64,000 nucleotides of DNA from Myxococcus stipitatus (GTDB taxonomy: Bacteria > Myxococcota > Myxococcia > Myxococcales > Myxococcaceae): the NCBI RefSeq assembly GCF_021412625.1, contig NZ_JAKCFI010000012.1, positions 1 to 64,000 of the forward strand. Reading direction: 5' to 3'. Both the position numbers and the translations under genes were made by a program. The notes below the pieces were generated by a model. The model was given only the letters and a program-made list of their open reading frames with translations. It did no database searches and was not told the DNA's origin. Shown piece by piece: positions 16,697 to 24,098 of the stretch. Position 1 is the stretch's first letter. Each line of letters starts with the position of its first letter.

Positions 16697-17290
16697 ATGA
16701 GCTTTCCGACACAAGCGGAGGAGCAGGCACTTCATGAACGCATTCTGGCGGGCCAGAGTCTCGCCCATCGCGATGTGTTCAGGGTCTTCATGGACCCCAT
16801 CATCGACATCCTGTGCAAGCGCCGGGGGCAGAGCAGGGAGGACGCGTATGACGCGACCATCGACGTCATCTACTCCTATCTGCGGGCTCCCGCACGGTAC
16901 GACCCGACCAGGGGGCCCCTGCATAACTACCTGACGCAGGCCGCCGTCAAGAAGACCCTCGATCGCTTCCGCTCCAATGAAGCACGCCAGCGCCGGGAAC
17001 AGGAATTCGGAGACGTTTTCGAACTTCGCGCGAGGACTCCGAAGGAAAGCATGGAAATCACCGTGGAGGCGAGGCTCGCCGTGGATCGAATCGAACAGCA
17101 AGAGCTTCAGGAGATGGACCGCACCTTCCTCAAGCTCTACCTCCAGGGCGAACGCTCCACCCACATCCTGGCCACAGCCATGGGCCTGCCACAGGGCTCG
17201 GAGATGGACCAGCGCCGAGAGGTCAAGAGACACCGGGACCGTCTCCTGAAGTTCCTGGGGCGACTCGGAAAGGAGGACCGAGATGTCTAA
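16697..17290 (+). CDS. Sigma-70-like (ECF-type) factor
   Basis: 197 residues. The region-2-like part (about 20-95) reads HRDVFRVFMDPIIDIL, REDAYDATIDVIYSYL, then LHNYLTQAAVKKTLDRFRSNEARQRR, as in ECF sigma factors. The C-terminal part (about 130-190) is helical with EVKRHRDRLLKFL in place of a clean region-4 HTH, so it may be a sigma-like regulator. ATG 16697 has gaggagtaggg directly upstream. The stop overlaps the next gene's start by 8 bp, and the tight chain continues through 17654 to 18388 and 19583. Confidence 0.7.
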   Translation: MSFPTQAEEQALHERILAGQSLAHRDVFRVFMDPIIDILCKRRGQSREDAYDATIDVIYSYLRAPARYDPTRGPLHNYLTQAAVKKTLDRFRSNEARQRREQEFGDVFELRARTPKESMEITVEARLAVDRIEQQELQEMDRTFLKLYLQGERSTHILATAMGLPQGSEMDQRREVKRHRDRLLKFLGRLGKEDRDV

Positions 17291-17657
17291 CCCAGATTGG
17301 CTCGAACATGCGGCGAAGCGCGGCAGGAGCGAGCCGTGGACCCTCGCCTATACCTTCGAGCGATACCGCCAACTGGAAGGATTGAGCGAGCAGGCCCTCG
17401 CCCATGAATTGAACTGCACGCTCGACGTGGTCCATTGGATGTCCCTTTGCCGCCGGCCCGATGGCGAGGATTTCAAGGCCCAGGTGACCGACATCGCCCG
17501 ACATCATGACGTGGAGCCCCTCGCCCTCCTGAAGGTGATTCGCCGGGTCGGAGTCGTGGACGCGCTCTCCATGTCCACACGAGACGGACACGGTGCAACT
17601 CGGTCCCTCCAACTCGCTGCGAGGGACCGGATGCCAGACGAAGAGAAGAAGCCATGA
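17283..17657 (+). CDS. Small putative helix-turn-helix or anti-sigma-type protein
   Basis: 124 residues, soluble. The segment LEGLSEQALAHELNCTLDVV (about residues 37-56) resembles the first two helices of an Xre/sigma-type HTH. The C-terminus is charged and probably disordered. It overlaps the sigma-like gene by 8 bp and the metallopeptidase gene by 4 bp (ATGA at 17654). By analogy with Xre-ImmA pairs, it may be the repressor or adaptor that the next gene's product cleaves. No family match was certain. Confidence 0.55.
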   Translation: MSNPDWLEHAAKRGRSEPWTLAYTFERYRQLEGLSEQALAHELNCTLDVVHWMSLCRRPDGEDFKAQVTDIARHHDVEPLALLKVIRRVGVVDALSMSTRDGHGATRSLQLAARDRMPDEEKKP

Positions 17658-18385
17658 CGGCACACTGGCTGGAGGAGGCCGTGAACGCGTGTGGGCTGAC
17701 GGCCCCCTCCCGCTATCCTCGCGACCTGGCGTCCGAGCTGCTCTGGTTGCCATTCATCGAGATGGTGGCGATGCCCGAGCTGTCTCCGGACGCCATGCGC
17801 GCCTGGCTGTCGCGCCGAGGCGTCCGACACCCGGTCGCGGCCGACACCCACGAACTGACGGGCTGCATGGTGGCGGAGCGGGGCCATGGCTTCCTCTTCT
17901 TCGACAGCAGCCGCGAGCGCACCGAGCAACGCTTCACCATCGCCCACGAGTTCGCCCACTTCGTCCTGGAGCAGGTGCTGCCCCGCCGCAAGGCGGTGGA
18001 GGTGTTCGGCGATGCCATCCTCCAGGTCCTCGACGGGGAGCGCGAGCCGACGCCCGAGGAGTCCCTGACAGCACTCTTCGAGCGGATTGCCCTGGGACGA
18101 CAGCCGAACCTCATGGCTCGCGACGACTCGGGGCTGCCCGCCAGCCGCGCCGTCATGGAGGCCGAGCACCGCGCGGACCTGCTCGCGCTCGAGCTGCTCG
18201 CGCCGGAGGCGCTCGCCCTGCCGCTCGTGAAGAACAGCCCCTCCGACCAGGAGGCGCGCGGGCGGCTGGTGTTCCGCTTCGGGATTCCCTGGGACATGGC
18301 CGAGCCCTACGTCCACTGGCTGCGCGAGCGGCTGCGGGTCCCACGGTTCTCCATCGATGCATTCCTCGGAGTGGAGGGAGAGTAG
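17654..18385 (+). CDS. ImmA/IrrE-type metallopeptidase
   Basis: 243 residues. Zinc motif HExxH in FTIAHEFAHFVLEQ (about residues 94-107), with a later Glu region (VMEAEHRADLLALELLAP) typical of ImmA/IrrE. Such peptidases cleave a partner regulator after DNA damage or a mobile-element signal, as IrrE (PprI) cuts DdrO in Deinococcus and ImmA cuts ImmR in ICEBs1. It sits between a sigma-like/HTH pair and nuclease/helicase genes, so a damage-responsive switch for the DNA-processing genes is inferred. Confidence 0.8.
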   Translation: MTAHWLEEAVNACGLTAPSRYPRDLASELLWLPFIEMVAMPELSPDAMRAWLSRRGVRHPVAADTHELTGCMVAERGHGFLFFDSSRERTEQRFTIAHEFAHFVLEQVLPRRKAVEVFGDAILQVLDGEREPTPEESLTALFERIALGRQPNLMARDDSGLPASRAVMEAEHRADLLALELLAPEALALPLVKNSPSDQEARGRLVFRFGIPWDMAEPYVHWLRERLRVPRFSIDAFLGVEGE

Positions 18386-18387
18386 CC

Positions 18388-19569
18388 ATGTCGAGAGGGG
18401 CTCCACCGGACGATGTGGACGAGCTTCACGGAGATGACGACTATCGCGAGGCGTTCGGGGAGGACCTCCCCACCACGTTGGACCTCGACCGCTGGTCCAC
18501 GGGGTTCGACCTCGACCGCGTCATGGAGCGGTTCCGCCAGGAGATCGCGACGGCGGTCCACAAGGAGGGCCGCCTGCGGGCCGCCGTGCGCAAGGAGATC
18601 TTCCCCAAGCTGTCCAGCCGCACGCGGGCGCTCCCGGAGGCAGGGGTCTACAAGGTCACGCCCGAGGAGCTCTCGCTCATCCACGAGCGTCTGCTCTTCC
18701 GTGGCAAGGTCGACGCCGTCGCCGGCAGCCAGGCCGCCCACGACAGCCTGCCCATCGGCATCTCGCAGATAGGCGTCGGCGTCGTTGGCTATCAGGGGAC
18801 CTCGGGCGCCTTCTCGCAACGCCTGTTCCGCAAGGAGATGTCGTCGCGCTCCACGGACCCGCTCCAGGAGGCCAAGGACTTCATCGACATGCGGCAGCAC
18901 CGCTACAAGGGGCAGCACGACACCTTGTCGCGGATGGCGCGGCGGGGCATCCGGACCTACGCCGAGCGCGCCGTGCTGCTGCACAAGTCCTCCGCCGAGT
19001 GGCGAATGGGCCTGGGCAACCCCTGCGCACACGAACTGCTCTCCGGCTCGGGCTACATGAGCCTCTTGCAGCGGTCGCTGACCGTGCTCGAGCGCCTCAT
19101 CCACGAGCACAAGAAGTTCGTGTTCGTCTCCGGAACGCTCCACGACCGGGGGTTCCTGACCATGGGCTTCGCCCTCGACGCCGGCGAGTACGCCCTCCTG
19201 GAGACGCTCGAGCGCGACGGCGGCTCCATCGTCGAGGGTTGGGAGTACGGCGGTCGGAGCAAGCGCCTGGCCTGGGAGTTCGTGCGCGAGTCCAACTCCA
19301 AGGTCGTGAAGGGGCTCTTCCGCGTCTCGGACCACTCGCCGCCGCGGCTGTTCTACGCGCACCGCGAGCACGTCCACGAGGCCGCCTGGGTCGCGATGGC
19401 CGACAGCGTCCTTCGTCCCGAGCGCGGGTTCCCGCTGCTCCTCGACGTCGCGGAGATGTCCTGCCGCAGCGCCTTCGGCGACGACGGCTTCATCGGCCTT
19501 GTCCATGACGCCTACGCCCAGGCCGGAGCCAACCTCCAGTTCTTCAGCGAGCGCACCTCGCGCCGGTAG
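18388..19569 (+). CDS. NurA-domain nuclease
   Basis: 393 residues. An acidic N-terminus is followed by a helical segment. A NurA-like core begins at GKVDAVAGSQAAHDSLP (candidate catalytic Asp) and ends near GFPLLLDVAEMSC with LVHDAYAQAG. Archaeal NurA is a 5'-to-3' nuclease that works inside a complex with HerA, encoded here 13 bp downstream. Start ATG 18388 has gtggaggga 10 bp upstream and lies 2 bp after the peptidase stop. Family assignment rests on the core pattern and the HerA neighbour. Confidence 0.7.
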   Translation: MSRGAPPDDVDELHGDDDYREAFGEDLPTTLDLDRWSTGFDLDRVMERFRQEIATAVHKEGRLRAAVRKEIFPKLSSRTRALPEAGVYKVTPEELSLIHERLLFRGKVDAVAGSQAAHDSLPIGISQIGVGVVGYQGTSGAFSQRLFRKEMSSRSTDPLQEAKDFIDMRQHRYKGQHDTLSRMARRGIRTYAERAVLLHKSSAEWRMGLGNPCAHELLSGSGYMSLLQRSLTVLERLIHEHKKFVFVSGTLHDRGFLTMGFALDAGEYALLETLERDGGSIVEGWEYGGRSKRLAWEFVRESNSKVVKGLFRVSDHSPPRLFYAHREHVHEAAWVAMADSVLRPERGFPLLLDVAEMSCRSAFGDDGFIGLVHDAYAQAGANLQFFSERTSRR

Positions 19570-19582
19570 CAGGAGAGAGCCG

Positions 19583-21739
19583 ATGACCACTGACAACAAG
19601 GGCCCCAGGGCTCCCAGCAATGGGGTGTTCGAGTTCGAGGGGGAACGCGGCCATCCCAATCACACGGTGAACGGCAGGGCCCCGGGGTTCCAGGTCGTGG
19701 GTGGAGCGCATGGCGAGCCTCCACCGTTCTCCGGGCCACGACCGCCTGCCGTTCCATCAGGCCGCGCCCCGTCCCCCCCTCCCGTAGGAGCCCCGTCCCA
19801 GCCCCTTCGAGGTGGCCGGGGCGACGTCATCCGTTCGACGCCCGCCGAGGCGCGCGCCGTACTCGAAGGGCTGAAGAACGACCCGACGGCGACTCCACCC
19901 GACCCGGAGCTGGCCCTGGCCGCGGGCTTCACGCACTTCGACACCGCGTCCAGCGAGGACAACCTGCTGACCGTCCTTCTCGCGCGCGACGACCTGCACC
20001 TGCTCGCGTCACAGACGCTGGTCCGGGTGAAGTCGCGCGAGGATGGACGCTCATATCTGGGAGTCGTCGTCGGTGGCCCCTTCGCCGAGCCCAACGCCGT
20101 TCCCGTCAATTCGACGATGGCGATTGGCGTGGTGACGCACGGCAAGAAGCTCACCTACACCTTCGACTATCACGGCCGCGCGGAGGTGGAGCTCCTGGGC
20201 GAGGAGGTCGCCGGCACGCTCAAGCCCCCGCGCTTCCGGCCCCGTCCCCAGAGCCCCGTGTTCGTGCTGGACGACGCGGAGAGCGAGCGCGTGCTGGGCG
20301 TGGGGGGCGATTTGTGCCTGGGCGTCGTCGTGGGCTACGAGCGCATGGAGGCCCGCCTCAACGCGCGCGACAAGTCCGTCCTGCCCCGGCACACCGGCAT
20401 CCTCGGCACCACCGGCGGCGGCAAGTCCACCACCGTGGCCACGCTCATCCACCGCGCCCAGGCGGAGGGAATCGCCACCGTCGTCTTCGACGTGGAGGGG
20501 GAATACACCCACGTCGACGAGCCCACCGACCACGCCGCCATGCTGGAGGCCCTCAAGCGACGTGGACAGAAGGCCCAGGGCGTCCGCGACCTGCACATCC
20601 ACCACCTCGCGGGCCGCGCCAGCCGCAACCCGCGACACAAGAACCTGCACCGCTTCTCCCTGAACTTCTCCAGCCTCTCCCCCTACGCGCTGGCCGAAAT
20701 CCTGGACATGTCGGACGCCCAGCAGGAGCGCTTCCTCAAGGCCTACGACGTCACGAAGCTGCTGCTCGAGGACTTCGGCCTCTTCCCCCAGAACGAGGAG
20801 GACCGCCGTCAGGCCCTCGACGTGGACGAGCTGTCCACCGGCTACCCACGGATGACCATCCAGCATGTGCTGGACGTCGTGAGCGCTTATATCTACAGCC
20901 TCAGCGACGAGGGCCGCGCCGAGTCGAAGAGTCGCTCCCGCTCCTCCTCCAGAAGGAGGGAGTCGGTGCTCGAGGGGCTCGGAGAGCTGGACGGGCTCGG
21001 TGCCGAGGACGCCGCGCCGCCCGCGCCCCATGGCCCCACGCTCTACAGCGAGTTCAAGAGCAGCCCGGGGCGCGTCATGGCCCGCGTCATGGCCCAGAGC
21101 AGCAAGCATGAAATCAGCTGGAAGGCGCTGGCCAGCAAGCTCCACCGCCTGCGCCGGCTCAACATCTTCGACGTGGGCACCGTGCCCGGCGTCCACTACG
21201 GCTCGATGCTCGTGCCAGGGCGCGTGTCGGTCATCGACCTGTCGGACACCGACTCGCCCCAGCTCAACAACATGGTCATCGCCGACATCCTGCGCGGGCT
21301 CCAGAACGCCCAGGAGGCCCGCTACCAGAAGGCGAACGACCAGGACCAGGCCGTCACCCCCGTGCTCATCATCATCGAGGAGGCACACGAGTTCCTGTCC
21401 GCCAGCCGCATCAGCCAGATGCCCGTGCTGTTCGAACAGGTGGCCCGCATCGCGAAGCGCGGACGCAAGCGCTGGCTGGGGCTCGTCTTCGTCACGCAGC
21501 TGCCCCAACACCTCCCCAACGAAGTGCTCGGCCTGCTCAACAACTTCATCATCCACAAGATGACCGACAGCACCGTCATCTCCCGGATGCAGCGCACCGT
21601 GGGCAGCATCGACGAGAGCCTGTGGAACCGCGTGACGCGGCTCGCCCCCGGACAGGCCCTCGTCTCCTTCAGCAACTTCGCCCGCCCGCTGATGGTCGCC
21701 GTCGACCCCGCGCCGGTGAAGCGCCTCCTCGTCGACTGA
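19583..21739 (+). CDS. herA: HerA-type hexameric DNA translocase
   Basis: 718 residues. A Pro-rich disordered N-terminus (about 1-100) precedes a HAS-barrel-like region and a RecA-like core: Walker A GTTGGGKSTTVA (about residue 275), VVFDVEGEY, Walker B VLIIIEEAHEF, then FEQVARIAKRGRKRWLGL and VTQLPQHLP, the latter matching HerA/FtsK sensor and arginine-finger regions. HerA pumps DNA and drives NurA in end resection. A Ser/Arg-rich insert (SKSRSRSSSRRR) breaks the middle. aggagaga precedes ATG 19583. Last gene of the 16697-21739 set. Confidence 0.88.
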   Translation: MTTDNKGPRAPSNGVFEFEGERGHPNHTVNGRAPGFQVVGGAHGEPPPFSGPRPPAVPSGRAPSPPPVGAPSQPLRGGRGDVIRSTPAEARAVLEGLKNDPTATPPDPELALAAGFTHFDTASSEDNLLTVLLARDDLHLLASQTLVRVKSREDGRSYLGVVVGGPFAEPNAVPVNSTMAIGVVTHGKKLTYTFDYHGRAEVELLGEEVAGTLKPPRFRPRPQSPVFVLDDAESERVLGVGGDLCLGVVVGYERMEARLNARDKSVLPRHTGILGTTGGGKSTTVATLIHRAQAEGIATVVFDVEGEYTHVDEPTDHAAMLEALKRRGQKAQGVRDLHIHHLAGRASRNPRHKNLHRFSLNFSSLSPYALAEILDMSDAQQERFLKAYDVTKLLLEDFGLFPQNEEDRRQALDVDELSTGYPRMTIQHVLDVVSAYIYSLSDEGRAESKSRSRSSSRRRESVLEGLGELDGLGAEDAAPPAPHGPTLYSEFKSSPGRVMARVMAQSSKHEISWKALASKLHRLRRLNIFDVGTVPGVHYGSMLVPGRVSVIDLSDTDSPQLNNMVIADILRGLQNAQEARYQKANDQDQAVTPVLIIIEEAHEFLSASRISQMPVLFEQVARIAKRGRKRWLGLVFVTQLPQHLPNEVLGLLNNFIIHKMTDSTVISRMQRTVGSIDESLWNRVTRLAPGQALVSFSNFARPLMVAVDPAPVKRLLVD

Positions 21740-21795
21740 GCAGCCCACCCCGGAGCGCACGCCCCCGGGCCATGACCTGATACTGAAGCACTCGC

Positions 21796-21823
21796 TTGAC
21801 TTTCCAGCGGCCGCGCGAATACT
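21796..21823 (+). promoter_or_regulatory. Sigma-70-type promoter with nearby repeats, likely leaderless transcript
   Basis: TTGACT (21796-21801), 16-bp spacer, AATACT (21818-21823). The start codon at 21831 is about 7 bp past the -10, so the mRNA may have no leader. The related pieces ctgaagcactcgctt and taaagcacatgcttcag flank the promoter, and are a plausible binding site for the ArsR-type product. Confidence 0.6.
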
Positions 21824-21830
21824 AAAGCAC

Positions 21831-22187
21831 ATGCTTCAGCATTCCTCCCTGGACCGGGTCTTCCATGCCCTGGCGGACCCCACGCGGCGCGCGATGGTCG
21901 AGCGACTCGTCACCGGGCCCGCGTCGGTGAGCGAGCTCGCGGCGCCCTTCAAGGTGTCGTTGTCCGCCATCGGCCAGCAGGTCCAGCTGCTCGAGGAGTG
22001 CGGGCTCGTGCGCACCGCGAAGGTGGGCCGCGTCCGCACCGTCGAGCTGCAACCGGACGTCCTGGACGCCGCCGAGCGGTGGTTCCAGAAGCACCGTGCT
22101 CGCTGGGAGCGCCGTATGGACCGGTTGGGAGCGCTGCTGGAGGAACCCGACGAAGACGAAACCCCACCTCCGAGGAGAAAGTCATGA
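21831..22187 (+). CDS. ArsR-family HTH regulator
   Basis: 118 residues with a winged helix: LDRVFHALADPTRRAMVERL, ASVSELAAPFKVSLSAIGQQ in outline and LLEECGLVRTAKVGRVRTVEL. No metal-binding CxC in the recognition helix, so it belongs to the group paired with SRPBCC proteins rather than to metal sensors. It overlaps the next gene by 4 bp (ATGA at 22184). Probably autoregulated through the repeats around its promoter. Confidence 0.9.
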   Translation: MLQHSSLDRVFHALADPTRRAMVERLVTGPASVSELAAPFKVSLSAIGQQVQLLEECGLVRTAKVGRVRTVELQPDVLDAAERWFQKHRARWERRMDRLGALLEEPDEDETPPPRRKS

Positions 22188-22645
22188 GCACGCCCGTCAT
22201 CCACAAGAGCTTCACCATCGAGCGCACCTACCCCGTCCCCGCCGCTCGCGTCTTCCGCGCCCTGTCGGACCCGAAGAAGAAGCGCCGCTGGTTCGCCGAG
22301 GGCGACGGATTCATCATCGACAGCTACACGCTCGACTTCCAGGTGGGCGGCTTCGAGCGCACGCGCTTCCGCTTCGGCGACGGGCCCGCGATGACCAATG
22401 ACTCCGTCTACCTGGACATCGTCGAGAACGAGCGCGTCGTCTTCGCGTACTCGATGACCATCGGCGGCAACCCGATGTCCTCCTCCCTGGGCACCATGGA
22501 GCTGGTGCCCGTCCGCGAAGGCACCCTGCTGCGCTTCACGGAGGCCACCGCCTTCGTCGACGGGAATGACGGCTCGGCGGGTCGGCGCGAAGGCTCCATC
22601 GGACTGCTCGAAGCGCTCGCCAAGGAGCTCGAGGTCCACGGCTGA
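22184..22645 (+). CDS. SRPBCC (AHSA1-like) domain protein
   Basis: 153 residues covering one START/AHSA1 fold: FTIERTYPVPAARVFRALSD, KRRWFAEGDGF, FQVGGFERTRFRF, and LRFTEATAFVDG. These proteins bind hydrophobic ligands in a beta-grasp cavity. Nearly always partnered with an ArsR regulator, as here, where the two genes are translationally coupled. The ligand is unknown. Confidence 0.88.
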   Translation: MSTPVIHKSFTIERTYPVPAARVFRALSDPKKKRRWFAEGDGFIIDSYTLDFQVGGFERTRFRFGDGPAMTNDSVYLDIVENERVVFAYSMTIGGNPMSSSLGTMELVPVREGTLLRFTEATAFVDGNDGSAGRREGSIGLLEALAKELEVHG

Positions 22646-22791
22646 CCGCGCGGTAAGACCACGAGAGCGGATTCATGCGACGCGGACGCAAAGTCTTGGG
22701 GTGACGCGAGGAATGCGCTCTCCTTCTGGGCGCTCCACTGCCCGGGCTGGACCGCTCCGGCCCGGGCCCTCACACCCCAGAAAGGCTCCCC

Positions 22792-23928
22792 TTGCTCCGC
22801 TCGAGTGCATCCCGATTGACTCCGGGTCTCCTCATCTTCCTCCTCGCGGGAACAGTGACTGTGTCGGCCTGCGACTCGTCCAATGACGGCCCCGCCGACT
22901 CCGCGTGCGAGGGAGGGCAGAACTGCCTCGAGGGCGGTGACGCCGGCAGCAGTGGCCCGGACGCCGGCGGCGACGCCGGTACCGACGGCCCAGGCACCGG
23001 CACCAGAACCATCACCCATGGCTCGCAGCTCACGCTCGCGGACGTGGGGCCCGCGGGGATTGGCATTTCCTCCTTCACGAACGTCTCCGGAGGAACCTTC
23101 ACCGGGACGGCGCTGAGCGGCTGGGGCTCGCTCGCGCGCACCGTCGGCGCCGGAGGAGAGACCATCGACGGCTTCACCTTCCCGCAGGGCACGGTCGTCC
23201 TCCAGGGCGCGAACCTCACGTCTCGAGTCACCGTCAACTCCGGGTGGCTCGTGCTGCGTGGCTGCAAGGGCGGCATCCTCCTCAACCACCCCACGGGGAA
23301 TGGAGGCGGCGGCGCGGCCCTGTTCAGCGAGCTCACCGACTTCAACACCGTGGGCACCAAGGATGGCCGGCAGCCCGCGAAGGCCATCTGCCACCGCTGC
23401 TTCTTCCCCCACAGCGGGTTGGAGAACGTCTACTCGAACAACGTCACCATCACGGAATCGTGGATCGCCGTGGACCCTGGCGGCGCTGGCGACCATGTGG
23501 ATGGCATCCAGACATGGGGCGGGCAGTCCTCCCTGGACTTCTCCCGCAACCGCCTGCAGTGGAACGGCGGCTGGAACCAGACCCAGTCCGGGCTCATCGC
23601 GATGTACTCCGATGGCGCGCAGGGCGGGTTCGACGGCTACGACCGCGTCACCGTGAAGGACAACTACATCGTCATCGGGCTGGGCGGTGGAATCGGCCTG
23701 CATGCGCCCATGGCTGTGCCCGTCACGAACATGGTCGTGACCGGGAACCGTTGGGCGTGGAGCTCCGATTTCAGCGACCCGTACTACACGCCCGCCGTCT
23801 ACCGGAGCGCGGGCACGGCGAACTACAAGACCGGCGGCAATGCCTGGTCGGACAACCGCTGGGCGGACGGTCCCTACGCGAACCAGTTCCTGCACCCCGA
23901 CAACGGCACCCGCGCGACGGACTACTGA
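22792..23928 (+). CDS. Right-handed beta-helix lipoprotein
   Basis: 378 residues from TTG 22792 (aaagg upstream). Lipobox TVTVSAC at about residue 27 follows the signal helix. An Asp/Gly-rich linker (about 30-70) precedes repeats of short strands with Asn/Ser turns (NVTITESWI, NRLQWNGG, VTVKDNYIVI, MVVTGNRW) typical of parallel beta-helix proteins such as polysaccharide lyases and surface binders. The catalytic residues cannot be identified. Outer-membrane or surface location is inferred from the lipobox. Confidence 0.8.
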   Translation: MLRSSASRLTPGLLIFLLAGTVTVSACDSSNDGPADSACEGGQNCLEGGDAGSSGPDAGGDAGTDGPGTGTRTITHGSQLTLADVGPAGIGISSFTNVSGGTFTGTALSGWGSLARTVGAGGETIDGFTFPQGTVVLQGANLTSRVTVNSGWLVLRGCKGGILLNHPTGNGGGGAALFSELTDFNTVGTKDGRQPAKAICHRCFFPHSGLENVYSNNVTITESWIAVDPGGAGDHVDGIQTWGGQSSLDFSRNRLQWNGGWNQTQSGLIAMYSDGAQGGFDGYDRVTVKDNYIVIGLGGGIGLHAPMAVPVTNMVVTGNRWAWSSDFSDPYYTPAVYRSAGTANYKTGGNAWSDNRWADGPYANQFLHPDNGTRATDY

Positions 23929-24098
23929 CGCCCCGCCCGCGCTTCGGCCCGCGTCTTGGCCGAACGCGCGTGCGTTCCACTTCCACGCTCCGGGCGAGCG
24001 CGGTTCCATCTCCTCGGATGGAACCGCGCCCTCGGGCCTCGGGCACGCAAGGTGCACTCGCGGCGGGCTCAGCGCTCCCGCTGAGTCCTGGAGATTCC

